DNA from: UBA7672 sp965229115
GTDB taxonomy: Bacteria; Pseudomonadota; Alphaproteobacteria; Caulobacterales; Hyphomonadaceae
Direction: 5' to 3'
Length of the DNA: 64,000 nucleotides
Assembly (NCBI GenBank): GCA_965229115.1
Contig: CBDDIR010000003.1
Coordinates: 1,116,001-1,180,000 of the forward strand
This document shows positions 42,848 through 54,899 of the stretch, one piece after another. How positions within the stretch are numbered: the first letter of the stretch is position 1; each line of letters starts with the position of its first letter. The position numbers were made by a program, and so were the translations under genes. Below the pieces are notes generated by a model. The model made no database searches. It was not told where the DNA came from and saw only the letters and a list, made by a program, of their open reading frames with translations.

Positions 42848-42905
42848 GGGAAAGTGGGGGCCGCAGCGCCTTGTTCTCCGTGCCCAGCCAAGCTATCCGC
42901 AGGGC

Positions 42906-45824
<2,919 letters not shown>

Positions 45825-45897
45825 GATTTTTCTCGGGGTGATGTCGGCGACAAGGACACTGGTTCGTCCTTGGGTTTTCAGCAGAAGGATCGACCCC

Positions 45898-46350
45898 ATG
45901 AAGATCGTGCCCAGTCTGAGTTTCCGCGGACAGTGCCGCGAGGCGTTCGAGTTCTATGCGAAGGTGCTGGGCGGGAAGATTACCGCCGCCATGCCCTATG
46001 GCGACCCGCATCCCGGCATGCCGATGGAGGCCAGGCACAAGGACTGGCTGATGCATTGCTGGATGGATGTGGGCGACCAGGCGATCATGGGCGCGGACCT
46101 GGATCTGGCGTGGGCGCCGAATATCGACAAGCCGAAGAATGGCTTCGACGTGACGCTGCATTCGGCGGACGCGAAAGAGGCGAAGCGCTGGTTCGATGAG
46201 CTGTCGGCGGGCGGCAAGACGACGATGCCGTTCGGCGAGACGTTCTGGTCGCCGGGCTATGGCGCGTTCATCGACAAGTTCGGCATTCCGTGGATGGTGA
46301 ATGTGATCCCGGCGGCGGACTGGAAGCCGACAAGCACCGCAGGGTTCTAG
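45898..46350 (+). CDS. PhnB-like VOC family protein
   Basis: 150 aa from ATG 45898 with GAAGGA upstream. SLSFRGQCREAFEFYAKVLG and MPYGDPHPGMP, then MPFGETFWSPGYGAFIDKFG, are typical of the PhnB/3-demethylubiquinone-methyltransferase-like VOC group. No clear enzymatic role. A terminator follows. Confidence 0.88.
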   Translation: MKIVPSLSFRGQCREAFEFYAKVLGGKITAAMPYGDPHPGMPMEARHKDWLMHCWMDVGDQAIMGADLDLAWAPNIDKPKNGFDVTLHSADAKEAKRWFDELSAGGKTTMPFGETFWSPGYGAFIDKFGIPWMVNVIPAADWKPTSTAGF

Positions 46351-46358
46351 GCCATGCG

Positions 46359-46386
46359 CGGGAGGGCGGTTGTGGCCGCCCTCCCG
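46359..46386 (+). terminator. Strong GC hairpin
   Basis: An 11-bp perfect stem CGGGAGGGCGG/CCGCCCTCCCG with a 6-nt loop, 9 bp after the VOC gene. There is no clear T-run, so termination is likely but not certain. Confidence 0.6.
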
Positions 46387-46414
46387 TCTGCATGTTCGGG
46401 CAGGGAGGCGTTTC

Positions 46415-47332
46415 GTGAGCAAGCCTGAGTGGACGTTGCTGGTCCATGGCGGGGCGGGCGTGATGCGCCGGGCCGAGATGTCGCCGGAGATGGATGCGGC
46501 TTGCCGTGCGGGTCTTGGCGACGCGCTGGAGGCTGGGTCGACAGTGCTGGCGGGCGGCGGGCTGGCGGTGGATGCCGTCGAGGCTGCGGTGCGGGTGCTG
46601 GAGGACAATCCGAATTTCAACGCGGGCAAGGGTGCCGTGCTGACGCGCGAGGGCGTGGCGGAGCTGGATGCGTCGATTATGGATGGGCGCGATCGCAGGG
46701 CGGGCGCCGTGGCGCAGGTGCGGACGGTGAAGAACCCGATCCGTGCGGCGCGGCATGTGATGGAGCAGTCGGGACGCGTGATGTTTGCGGGCCGGGCTGT
46801 CGATGAGATGGCGGCGAAGGCAGGGCTTGAGATTGTGCCGCCGGAGTATTTCATCACGCCGCGCAGGTTGGCGTCGCTGAAGCGCGCGATGGCGGGCGAT
46901 CTGCAGCCGGTGGATCGCTATGGCACTGTTGGCGCGGTGGCGATGGATGCGCAGGGCAATCTGGCTGCGGCGACATCCACGGGGGGCATGAATGCCAAGC
47001 CGGCGGGGCGTGTGGGCGATACGCCGGTGATTGGGGCGGGCACGTATGCCGACAATGCGTCGGCTGCTGTCTCGGCGACGGGCGATGGCGAGTACTTCAT
47101 CCGGGCGAGCGTGGCGAGGATGATCTGTGCGCGTGTCGAGATGCAGGGGATGAGCGCTGAAGCTGCTGCGAAAGCAGCCCTGGACGAGGTGAAGGCGCTG
47201 GGCGGCACGGGCGGGGTGATCGTGCTTAGCCATGATGGGGCGGTGGCGCTGAGCATGAATACCGAGGGCATGTTTCGTGGACGTGCGGATGCGACGGGCC
47301 GGAAGGATGTCGGCATCTATGTTGATGAGTGA
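46415..47332 (+). CDS. Isoaspartyl peptidase / L-asparaginase (Ntn hydrolase)
   Basis: 305 aa from GTG 46415 with GGGAGG upstream. N-terminal LLVHGGAG and NPNFNAGKGAVLT are family markers. The self-cleavage nucleophile is T171 in DRYGTVGAVA, and STGGMNAKPAGRVGDTPVIG forms the substrate pocket. It cleaves isoaspartyl dipeptides and asparagine after autoproteolysis. No signal peptide. The next gene overlaps by one base. Confidence 0.92.
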   Translation: MSKPEWTLLVHGGAGVMRRAEMSPEMDAACRAGLGDALEAGSTVLAGGGLAVDAVEAAVRVLEDNPNFNAGKGAVLTREGVAELDASIMDGRDRRAGAVAQVRTVKNPIRAARHVMEQSGRVMFAGRAVDEMAAKAGLEIVPPEYFITPRRLASLKRAMAGDLQPVDRYGTVGAVAMDAQGNLAAATSTGGMNAKPAGRVGDTPVIGAGTYADNASAAVSATGDGEYFIRASVARMICARVEMQGMSAEAAAKAALDEVKALGGTGGVIVLSHDGAVALSMNTEGMFRGRADATGRKDVGIYVDE

Positions 47333-47793
47333 TGTCTGAACTGAAGCTCCGGTTCACGCGGCTTAGCGAGGCGCGGCATCGCTTTGAGGCTGTGCGGCCG
47401 GATGGCGGTGTGGAGGCGTTGGAGCTCGAGACGCGCAGTTATCTGCTGCATGACTTGGTGCATTTCGCCGTCGAGATGGAGACGGGGCTGCAGACCGGCT
47501 TCTACGGCCAGCTTGCGCGTGGCGGCGTTTATGACGATCCGGCGCCGGGGACCGAAGGCGGGAAGATCGAGCTCGTGGTTGCGGCGCTACAGACGGCGAG
47601 CAAGGGCGATGTGGATGCTGTCGCGTTCGTGGAGCAGTTGAAGGCTTATTGGGCGCAGATTGGCGGGGAACCGCCTGAGTGGCTTACGCCTGCGATGATT
47701 GATGGATCGCTGGAGCGGTTGCGGCAGTTGCAGGGGCGTTGGCGTGCGACGCCGTTTGGGGCGACGATGGAGATTGTCTTTCCGGTCCGCTGA
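47332..47793 (+). CDS. Hypothetical protein, coupled to the asparaginase
   Basis: 153 aa from ATG 47332 (TGATG overlap). LKLRFTRLSEARHRFEAVRP, RSYLLHDLVHFAVEMETGL and FYGQLARGGVYDDP suggest a compact soluble domain. No family recognised. Translational coupling to the isoaspartyl peptidase suggests a linked task. Confidence 0.75.
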   Translation: MSELKLRFTRLSEARHRFEAVRPDGGVEALELETRSYLLHDLVHFAVEMETGLQTGFYGQLARGGVYDDPAPGTEGGKIELVVAALQTASKGDVDAVAFVEQLKAYWAQIGGEPPEWLTPAMIDGSLERLRQLQGRWRATPFGATMEIVFPVR

Positions 47794-47867
47794 TTTGGCC
47801 TGGCGACTTGTCCTTGTGTGATTGCGCCACCAGTTCCATGGTCTGGCCAGTATTCAGGAGATCCACC

Positions 47868-48800
47868 ATGCAGAAGCGCAAACTCGGGACGTCGGGGCTT
47901 GAGATCGCGCCGCTGGTGTTGGGCGGGAATGTGTTTGGGTGGACGGCGGATAAGGCTGCGTCGTTTGCCGTGCTGGATGCATTTGTGGGCGCGGGCTTCA
48001 ACGCGGTGGATACGGCGGATGTTTATTCGCGCTGGGCGCCGGGGCATCAGGGCGGCGAGTCCGAGACGGTGCTGGGCGCGTGGCTGAAGGAGCGGGGCAA
48101 TCGCGACAAGGTTGTCGTGATCACGAAAGTCGGCTCGGAGATGCCGGCGGGCAAGGGGCTGAAGGCGGCGTATATCCAGAGCGCTTGCGAGGCATCGTTG
48201 AAGCGGCTGCAGATCGAGACGATTGATCTCTACTTCTCGCACTTCCCGGACAAGGACACGCCGATCGAGGAGACGCTGGAGGCGCATCAGCGGTTGATCG
48301 ATCAAGGCAAGGTACGCGCTGTTGGCGGGTCGAACTATGATGCGGCCGGGTTGAAACAGGCGCTTGATGCGGCGGGTGGGTCGAAGGCGCGCTATACGGT
48401 TCTGCAGCCGCATTACAATCTGCTGGTGCGGGATCAGTATGAGGGCGCGCTGGAGGATCTGTGCGCGCAGGAAGGGCTGGGCGTCATTCCGTACTTCGCG
48501 CTGGCGAGCGGGTTCCTGACGGGCAAGTATCGCTCGGAGGCTGATCTCGGAAAGTCGGCGCGGGGCGGCGGCATGAAGAAGCTGTTCGATGCGCGCGGGC
48601 TTGGGATTCTTGCCGCGTTGGACAAGGTGTCGAAGGCGCATGGCGCGACGCCGGCGCAGGTGGCGCTGGCCTGGTTGATGGCGCGGCCGAGCGTGACGGC
48701 GCCGATTGCGTCTGCCACGCGCGTGGAGCAGCTGAAGGAGCTGGCGCCGGCGGCGGAGTTGAAGCTGACGGCTGAGGATATGAAGGCGCTGGATTTATAA
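47868..48800 (+). CDS. Aldo/keto reductase
   Basis: 310 aa from ATG 47868 with CAGGAG upstream. N-terminal RKLGTSGLEIAPLVLGGNVFGW, the tetrad Asp/Tyr in AVDTADVYSRW, Lys in VVITKVGSEM and His in LYFSHFPDKD. The C-terminal IASATRVEQLKEL binds NADPH. It reduces aldehydes or ketones. Single gene; substrate unknown. Confidence 0.93.
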   Translation: MQKRKLGTSGLEIAPLVLGGNVFGWTADKAASFAVLDAFVGAGFNAVDTADVYSRWAPGHQGGESETVLGAWLKERGNRDKVVVITKVGSEMPAGKGLKAAYIQSACEASLKRLQIETIDLYFSHFPDKDTPIEETLEAHQRLIDQGKVRAVGGSNYDAAGLKQALDAAGGSKARYTVLQPHYNLLVRDQYEGALEDLCAQEGLGVIPYFALASGFLTGKYRSEADLGKSARGGGMKKLFDARGLGILAALDKVSKAHGATPAQVALAWLMARPSVTAPIASATRVEQLKELAPAAELKLTAEDMKALDL

Positions 48801-48905
48801 GCTTTGCAGCTCGGTTGTTTACAATGATGCCGAGGGTTTTACCGCTCAGTTTAACCGGGCTTTGACTGCCACACTTTAACGTCACAGCTGGCTTGGGGGC
48901 TGTCG

Positions 48906-49355
48906 ATGTATTCGACCTTACGTGCATTGCTTCTTCCGACACAGCGAGCGGATCGGCCCACGTTTCTTATCGGGTTGATCGTGCTGTACCTATGCACGCC
49001 GTTGCTCATTACTCTGCCGATCACGCTTTTATCGCCGATTGTCAGAGCCACGCCGCTTGCGACTCCCGTTGTATTTCTCGGGCTGACGCTTCTCGCGATC
49101 TGGCCGGTCTTCTGTCTGTACGGAAATAGGTTGCATGACATTGGTCGCTCGGCCTTCTGGGCTGTGCTGCCTCTGCTCATACCGACGGCCTACATGATCA
49201 GTCTGGCTGGGATCAGGGGGGAGGCCATCGCTTATGGCGTCTTCTTCACCTTCATTTTTACACCCATGATCTACGCGGTGTTTGCGCTCTTTCTACTTTT
49301 CTTTCCTGGTCCAGATGGACCAAATCGCTTTGGATCGCGTCCACCGTTTAGGTGA
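48906..49355 (+). CDS. DUF805 membrane protein
   Basis: 149 aa with about four hydrophobic segments. The family markers are NRLHDIGRSAFWAVL in the middle and FFPGPDGPNRFG at the end. The gene is less GC-rich than its neighbours. Function unknown. Confidence 0.87.
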   Translation: MYSTLRALLLPTQRADRPTFLIGLIVLYLCTPLLITLPITLLSPIVRATPLATPVVFLGLTLLAIWPVFCLYGNRLHDIGRSAFWAVLPLLIPTAYMISLAGIRGEAIAYGVFFTFIFTPMIYAVFALFLLFFPGPDGPNRFGSRPPFR

Positions 49356-49432
49356 TCCAGAACTGACTTGATGCCCGCTACGCTGCGAACGCGGGACGGT
49401 GCATTTTCAATGGGCTCCAACAACCCATCGAT

Positions 49433-49527
49433 CGTCATTCCCGCCGAAGCGTAGCGAAGAGCGGGAACCTAGGGGCTGCGGGTCCGGTGGTCGTTGCCCC
49501 TGGGTTCCTGCTTTCGCAGGAATGACG
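49433..49527. repeat. Palindromic repeat, family R3, copy 2
   Basis: CGTCATTCC and GGAATGACG ends, inner GGAACCTAGG/CCCTGGGTTCC arms; same layout as 8936-9032. It fills most of the gap between DUF805 and DUF2855 genes. Confidence 0.87.
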
Positions 49528-49586
49528 AGTAAGGGCGTGACTGCGAGCTGATCGCGCGCCATTCTGGCTCCAACAAGGAGACCTGC

Positions 49587-50654
49587 ATGGACCTGCTGGT
49601 GAAGAAGTCGGCTCTGGCCGAGACGACGATGATGGCGACGAAGTTGCCGGAGATCAGCGACGGGGAGATCGAGCTGAAGGTCGATCTGTTTTCGCTGACG
49701 GCGAACAACATCACCTATGGGGCGTTCGGCGATTTCCTGAAGTACTGGCAGTTCTATCCGGCGCCGGAGGGGTGGGGTCGTGTGCCGGTGTGGGGCTTTG
49801 CGACGGTGACGGCGAGCAAGTCTGACACGGCCAAAGTTGGCGAGCGGGTTTATGGCTATTTGCCGATGTCGACGCTGTTCAGGCTGAAGCCGGGCGCGCG
49901 GCGGCATGGCGGGTTTGCGGATGAGAGCCCGCATCGGGCGGGGCTCGCGCCGGTGTATAATGGATATACGTTCAATGGTGAGGATGCGCTCTATACGCGC
50001 GAGACGGAGGCGGTGCAGGTGTTGTTCCGGCCGTTGTTCATCACGTCGTTCCTGATCGACGACTTCATTGCGGACAATCAGTATTACGGCGCAAAACAGG
50101 TCGTGTTCTCGAGCGCGTCGGCGAAGACGTCTTATGCAGCGGCGCAACTGCTGAAGGCGCGGGGCGATGTGAAGGTGATCGGGCTGACATCGCCGGGCAA
50201 TGTCGGGTTCACGCAGGAGCTGGGCTTCTATGATCGCGTTGTGCCGTATGGCGAGATTGGATCGCTTGATGGGTCCGTGCCGACGGTGTTCGTGGATATT
50301 GCGGGCGATGCAGGCGTACGCGCGGCGGTGCACAGGCAGTTTGCGGACAATCTGAAATACAGCTGCGCTGTCGGCGCGACGCATTGGGATGTGCCGCGCG
50401 CGGATGAGAAGCTGCCAGGGCCGCAGCCGCAGATGTTCTTTGCGCCGAGCATTGTGCAGAAGCGGATTGCCGACTGGGGCGGCGCCGGGTTCCAGCAGCG
50501 CGTGGGCGAGGCGTGGCGCGGGTTCCTGCCGACGGCTGCACGCACGACGAACGTTGTTGAGGGCGCAGGGCTCGATGCTGCGGCGAAGGTGTGGGGTGAT
50601 CTGGCGAGCGGGAAAGCGCGGCCCAATGATGGGCATGTCATCCGGCTGGGTTAG
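49587..50654 (+). CDS. DUF2855 family protein (MDR-like)
   Basis: 355 aa. LKVDLFSLTANNITYGAFGD near 30-49, GWGRVPVWGFATVTAS, and a Rossmann-like segment KQVVFSSASAKTSYAAAQLL near 169-188 match DUF2855, a relative of medium-chain dehydrogenases. No zinc ligands are seen. An AAGGAG site precedes the ATG. Reaction unknown. Confidence 0.87.
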   Translation: MDLLVKKSALAETTMMATKLPEISDGEIELKVDLFSLTANNITYGAFGDFLKYWQFYPAPEGWGRVPVWGFATVTASKSDTAKVGERVYGYLPMSTLFRLKPGARRHGGFADESPHRAGLAPVYNGYTFNGEDALYTRETEAVQVLFRPLFITSFLIDDFIADNQYYGAKQVVFSSASAKTSYAAAQLLKARGDVKVIGLTSPGNVGFTQELGFYDRVVPYGEIGSLDGSVPTVFVDIAGDAGVRAAVHRQFADNLKYSCAVGATHWDVPRADEKLPGPQPQMFFAPSIVQKRIADWGGAGFQQRVGEAWRGFLPTAARTTNVVEGAGLDAAAKVWGDLASGKARPNDGHVIRLG

Positions 50655-50738
50655 GAATAGCGGGCAAAGACAAGGCGTGCGGTGGGTGTGCGGGTCCGTT
50701 AATCGGATTGGCATGTATGGCGTGATAGCGCTGTCGTC

Positions 50739-50960
50739 ATGACCACCCGCATCGATGCTGCCATTGACCGTCTCCGGGCCTTGCCGGAGGCCGAGCAGGA
50801 CATGATCGCATCCGAGATCGAGCTGTTGCTGGCCGAGCCCGCGTCCATGCTGACGATGGACCAGTGGCGCGAGGTCGAGGCTGAACTCGACAGCGATGAT
50901 GGCGTGCGGCTGTCCCACAATGACGTCATGCTCCGCATGCGCGCGAGGTTCGGCCGATGA
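50739..50960 (+). CDS. Antitoxin of ParE-type TA pair
   Basis: 73 aa. Helical N-terminus IDAAIDRLRALPEAEQDMIASEI, then a short acidic linker and a basic end. Small acidic protein directly upstream of and overlapping a RelE/ParE toxin by 4 bp (ATGA). It should bind and neutralise it. No clear DNA-binding domain family assigned. Confidence 0.75.
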   Translation: MTTRIDAAIDRLRALPEAEQDMIASEIELLLAEPASMLTMDQWREVEAELDSDDGVRLSHNDVMLRMRARFGR

Positions 50961-51235
50961 AGATCACGTGGCGCCCGCGGGCGGCTGACGATTTCGAGCG
51001 GCTGATCGACCTGTCATCGGCGGGGCACATCGCCAATGCGTCGCGCGACAAGTCGCTGGTGGAGACGCGCATCCAGCAGCTGGTGAAGTTCGACCAGCTG
51101 GGGCGGAAGTCGCGGAGGATCGGGGTGCGGGAGCTGCCGATCGAGGGCACGCCTTATGTCGTGGTAAACCGGCGGCTGGACGATGAGCTGCTGATTTTGC
51201 GCATTTTCCACAATGGCAATGCGACTTTGAACTGA
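50957..51235 (+). CDS. RelE/ParE superfamily toxin
   Basis: 92 aa. ITWRPRAADDFERLIDLSSA at the start, IGVRELPIEGTPYVVVNRRL in the centre and LLILRIFHNG near the end give the beta-sheet core of ParE-type toxins. ParE acts on gyrase and RelE on ribosome-bound mRNA; which applies cannot be read here. It ends the TA operon. Confidence 0.85.
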   Translation: MKITWRPRAADDFERLIDLSSAGHIANASRDKSLVETRIQQLVKFDQLGRKSRRIGVRELPIEGTPYVVVNRRLDDELLILRIFHNGNATLN

Positions 51236-51324
51236 CGGGTTGACCTGCAGTAGCTGTATCTCGTGAACTGGCGAACGCGTGTCGCTGGTGTCATAAAGCG
51301 CCGGGACAGCGACTCGGGGCGGCT

Positions 51325-52365
51325 ATGGCGGACAAGCAGGAAATCCTGACGATCGAGCAGGCCATGGAAGGCCTGCCGGCTGATTTCCAGTTTTTCGGCG
51401 AGCGTTTCCGTTCGACCATTCAGCCCAAGCTGCTGGCGAAAGAGGGCGACCGCCTTGCGGCGGTGAGGAAGAGCCGGAACTTCACCATCATTGGCGTCCT
51501 GCTTGGCATTGCCGTGATGGCGGGCATCGGGCTGTTTGCGAACAGCAGCGATGGCGAGCCGGATGTGTGGATCATCGGCGGCTTCATCGGCGTGTTCATT
51601 GCGGGCGCGATGATGGCCTGGGGCGGCATGGAACTCAGCAAGCTGGGCGGCGAGACCAAGCTGATGCTGATCGAGCCGGTCTCCTCGGAGTTTGGTCTCA
51701 GCTATCAGGTGTCGCCGGGTGTTCCGGGGGAAATCTATACGTTCCGCTCGCTGGGCCTCGTGCCGGGATGGGACCGGGCGAATTACGAGGACAAGCTGAC
51801 CGGTACGCGCAACGACATGCCGTTCGATTTCTTCGAGGCGCATCTGGAAGAGAAGCGCACGACGACGGACGGCAAGGGACGCACGCGCACGACGTGGGTG
51901 ACGGTGTTCCGGGGTCAGTGCCTGGTGGTGAAGTTCCACAAGCAGTTCAATGGCGTCACCAAGGTCTATCGCGACATGGGGATGCTGAACTGGATGGCCA
52001 AGCTCGGCCAGATGGGCAAGGGCGACAAGGTAAAGCTCGAAGACCCGGTGTTCGAGAAGGCGTTCGAGGTGTTCTCGACCGACCAGATCGAGGCGCGTTT
52101 CATCCTGACGCCGGACTTCATGGAGCGCCTGCTGGGCCTTGAGCGGGCGTTCAAGGGCAGGCAGGTGCGGTGTGCGTTCTCGGGCGGCGAGATGTTCCTG
52201 TGCTGCGAAGGCAAGAACCTGCTCGAGCCAGGCTCGATGTACCGCAAGATGGATGATCTGGGCCGCGTGCGCGAAATGCTGGTCGATTTCGCAGCGATCT
52301 TCCTGCTGATCGACGCAATGTCGCTGCGGCTAACGCCAGACGCCTTGCGTGGCCCGAACGGATAA
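51325..52365 (+). CDS. DUF3137 membrane protein
   Basis: 346 aa. Two adjacent transmembrane helices (FTIIGVLLGIAVMAGIGLF and IIGGFIGVFIAGAMMAW near 53-105) are followed by a large soluble domain. The segment RTTWVTVFRGQCLVVKFHKQF and the later FILTPDFMERLLGLE match DUF3137. Function unknown. Confidence 0.85.
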   Translation: MADKQEILTIEQAMEGLPADFQFFGERFRSTIQPKLLAKEGDRLAAVRKSRNFTIIGVLLGIAVMAGIGLFANSSDGEPDVWIIGGFIGVFIAGAMMAWGGMELSKLGGETKLMLIEPVSSEFGLSYQVSPGVPGEIYTFRSLGLVPGWDRANYEDKLTGTRNDMPFDFFEAHLEEKRTTTDGKGRTRTTWVTVFRGQCLVVKFHKQFNGVTKVYRDMGMLNWMAKLGQMGKGDKVKLEDPVFEKAFEVFSTDQIEARFILTPDFMERLLGLERAFKGRQVRCAFSGGEMFLCCEGKNLLEPGSMYRKMDDLGRVREMLVDFAAIFLLIDAMSLRLTPDALRGPNG

Positions 52366-52368
52366 AGG

Positions 52369-53970
52369 TTAGTCCGCCAGCTTGATGGCTGTGATTTTTT
52401 TCGGCGTGCTCAAGCTGTTTACAACATACAACACGTAGTTAGACGAGAAGCTTAGTCGACCCGGAGTGGGGGACGACCACGCTGTCGTATGAGTCTTGCG
52501 GTCAATCGCGTAAAGCGTCGTTTCGGTGCTCACGAACAGCAGATTTTCGAAAACGAGTATGTTGTTTTCGGCGATGCGGCCTGGATCGGTGAATGGCGGC
52601 GTCCAAGTCCACAGAACCTTGCCGTCGGTCTCGTTGATGGCGTCTACGGTTGTGCCATACCTGACGGCATAGACTGTAGTACCGGCCACAGCTGGTTGCA
52701 TTGCGTAACTGATACCAGATGTTCGCCAGACAAGAGCGCGGGAATTGGGATCAATCGACATGATCTCGTCGTACACCATCGCATTGGTAACAATGATATT
52801 GCCCGACGGCGCGATGACTGGGCCCATAAGAGCCGATCGACCTCCGCTTGAGCTAATGGGGTCCGAATACCGTCCGAGCAGCGTGCCGTCCTTTCGGTCA
52901 TAGACTGCTATGCCGTAGTGCGTGGAAACATAGACGTGTTTCTCGTTGACCGCTGGTGTTTGTCCGTGACCTGCGTTCGAAGGAGTGAGCGTCATGCTCC
53001 AGAGAGGCGCCGTTGCCGGCGGTCGATATTTGTAGAGCGTATTTCCGTAGATGCCCGCTGTGTGGAACATGTCACCTTCAAAGAAGGTCGGGCTGTTCAT
53101 CTCCGGAAATTGAGACTCGTACGGGCTGTCTGAAATGTAAGCACCTGTCTTCGCATCGAGAGCTCTGATCGCCGCCTCGCTCGTGCTGGTGTGGCCGACC
53201 GTTTCGTATTTCGAAGCCACGTAGACAACGCCGTCGTGATATGCCGGCGTGCCGACCATGTACATCTGTCTCGGACTCGCGAGGCTGGTTGTCCAGTTCA
53301 CAGCGCCCGTTTGCTCGCTCAGGCTGTGAACATGGGGCGGCCAAGTCATAACGTAGACGTTGCCGTTAGCGGGCGTCGCATCACTCAATCCGCCGGTGTT
53401 GGTAGTCCAAGTCCACAACTGGCGGAATTTTGCTGGGTCAAGCTTCGCGTGAATATAACCAGTGTGGGCCGGGTTGCGCTGGAAGGCAGTCCACTCGGCC
53501 AACTTCACATCCAGCGTATAGGTGAATGTCACAGCCGTGTTCTGGTAAACATTTGTGCAGGCCGTTTCCTGGCACAGCCGGAATGTAATCGGACTGACAT
53601 GAACCCCTGCCGTCAGATTGGGTAACGTCTCGATGGCAAGCGCGTACGGTCCTGTGCCCGTCATTGTGACGGATGCGAATACCAATGGATCGAATGTGAC
53701 GTTCGCAACGATGGGTGTTGTTGCTGTGCCTGTTACCGTTGCCGACACACTGGTTGTGGCTTTTGTCGCGCCCTCCGTCACCGTTCCGCTTCCCGTCGTT
53801 GCCGACAGGCTGACCGCGGGGGGCGGTGGGGCAGGCGGTGGCGGGGGCGGCGGGGGAGGTGGTGGTGATACGGGCGGCGGAGGCGGTGATGTCGGGGTGG
53901 AGCCACCACCCCCGCAAGCGGACACAAACGCCAATGCAGCCAAAAGTGCCGCCAAAGTTCTGGATGTCAC
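52369..53970 (-). CDS. PQQ-like beta-propeller lipoprotein
   Basis: About 533 aa from GTG 53970, which has GGGGGA upstream; a GTG at 53988 also opens the frame. The lipobox is LAFVSACGGG, then a ~35-residue Pro-rich linker, a Thr/Ser-rich Ig-like segment and a quinoprotein-type propeller (ALDAKTGAYI, AINETDGKVLWTW, AIDRKTHTTAW). The DNA is clearly less GC-rich than the neighbours, which suggests acquisition. Outer-surface binding or assembly role is possible. Confidence 0.82.
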   Translation of the reverse strand: MTSRTLAALLAALAFVSACGGGGSTPTSPPPPPVSPPPPPPPPPPPAPPPPAVSLSATTGSGTVTEGATKATTSVSATVTGTATTPIVANVTFDPLVFASVTMTGTGPYALAIETLPNLTAGVHVSPITFRLCQETACTNVYQNTAVTFTYTLDVKLAEWTAFQRNPAHTGYIHAKLDPAKFRQLWTWTTNTGGLSDATPANGNVYVMTWPPHVHSLSEQTGAVNWTTSLASPRQMYMVGTPAYHDGVVYVASKYETVGHTSTSEAAIRALDAKTGAYISDSPYESQFPEMNSPTFFEGDMFHTAGIYGNTLYKYRPPATAPLWSMTLTPSNAGHGQTPAVNEKHVYVSTHYGIAVYDRKDGTLLGRYSDPISSSGGRSALMGPVIAPSGNIIVTNAMVYDEIMSIDPNSRALVWRTSGISYAMQPAVAGTTVYAVRYGTTVDAINETDGKVLWTWTPPFTDPGRIAENNILVFENLLFVSTETTLYAIDRKTHTTAWSSPTPGRLSFSSNYVLYVVNSLSTPKKITAIKLAD

Positions 53971-54121
53971 GCAAGATCCCCCACACACTCAACGAAGCAA
54001 GCTCTAGCGTTAGGCGAGGACCTGCAGCAACTATCTATGTTCGCTCGTCGCGAGAACGCGCAAGCTTTGCTTAGGGAAATCGGGGTATCGGCGGAAAACT
54101 GCCTGATCCTTGGGACGTACG

Positions 54122-54667
54122 ATGAAAAAGCCTATTCTTGAGCGTGCGCTGGAACGCGGCCTGTTTATGTCGCGCTGGTTGATGGCGCCTTTCTATGTGG
54201 GCCTGATCGGTGCGGTGATCGCGCTGATGGTCGTGTTCTTCCAGGATCTCTGGCACGAGTTCCCGATGTTGTGGTCGGCTGATCATGGCATGGATGGCGA
54301 TAGCGCGATCATGCTGGCGCTGACGCTGATCGATCTGTCGCTGGCGGGGAACCTCGTAATCATCGTTATCTTTTCGGGCTACGAGAACTTCGTCTCGAAG
54401 ATCGACACGCACGCGCACGAAGACCGTCCGGAATGGATGGGAACCGTGGACTTCTCCGGGCTCAAGCTGAAGCTGATTGCGTCGATCGTTGCGATCTCGG
54501 GTATCGCGCTGCTGAAGTCGTTCCTTGAGATCAGCGATGGCGCTGTGTTTGGCGACAATGAGCAGAAGCGTCTGATGTGGCAGGTGATCGTCCACATCGT
54601 GTTCGTCGTGTCCGGCGTGCTGCTGGCGCTGATGGATTGGCTGACGGGCCACCAGAAGGGCCATTAG
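54122..54667 (+). CDS. UPF0114 / YqhA-type membrane protein
   Basis: 181 aa from ATG 54122. ERGLFMSRWLMAPFYVGLIG at the start, LTLIDLSLAGNLVIIVIFSG in the centre and LLKSFLEISD followed by WQVIVHIVFVVSGVLLALMD are the UPF0114 pattern with four helices. Function unknown. A terminator follows at 54696. Confidence 0.9.
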   Translation: MKKPILERALERGLFMSRWLMAPFYVGLIGAVIALMVVFFQDLWHEFPMLWSADHGMDGDSAIMLALTLIDLSLAGNLVIIVIFSGYENFVSKIDTHAHEDRPEWMGTVDFSGLKLKLIASIVAISGIALLKSFLEISDGAVFGDNEQKRLMWQVIVHIVFVVSGVLLALMDWLTGHQKGH

Positions 54668-54695
54668 GGCTCTCATCCGCACCCCGAAATAAAGA

Positions 54696-54720
54696 GGCCC
54701 CGTCGGATGCCGACGGGGCC
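54696..54720 (+). terminator. Hairpin terminator
   Basis: 11-bp stem GGCCCCGTCGG/CCGACGGGGCC with a 3-nt loop, 29 bp after the UPF0114 gene; flanked by AAAGA and AAAGTG, so no T-run on the plus strand. Confidence 0.6.
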
Positions 54721-54899
54721 AAAGTGTGATTCTCGGGGGAGAGAATGATTGTGTTCTCGACCCCTGCGGCGCCGACCCCACGTCCACAAAGGGGCGATGA
54801 CGGGATTGTTTGGGGCGCAAATGCGGCGGCCAAGTTGACACAGCCCGTAGCACGGTCTGCACTTCGTGCATGAAGGCGTCATATGACATCGGGGCTGGC

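Noticed and set aside
49407..50918. 503-aa minus-strand frame
   Set aside because: Antisense of the DUF2855 gene and repeat R3; no motifs.
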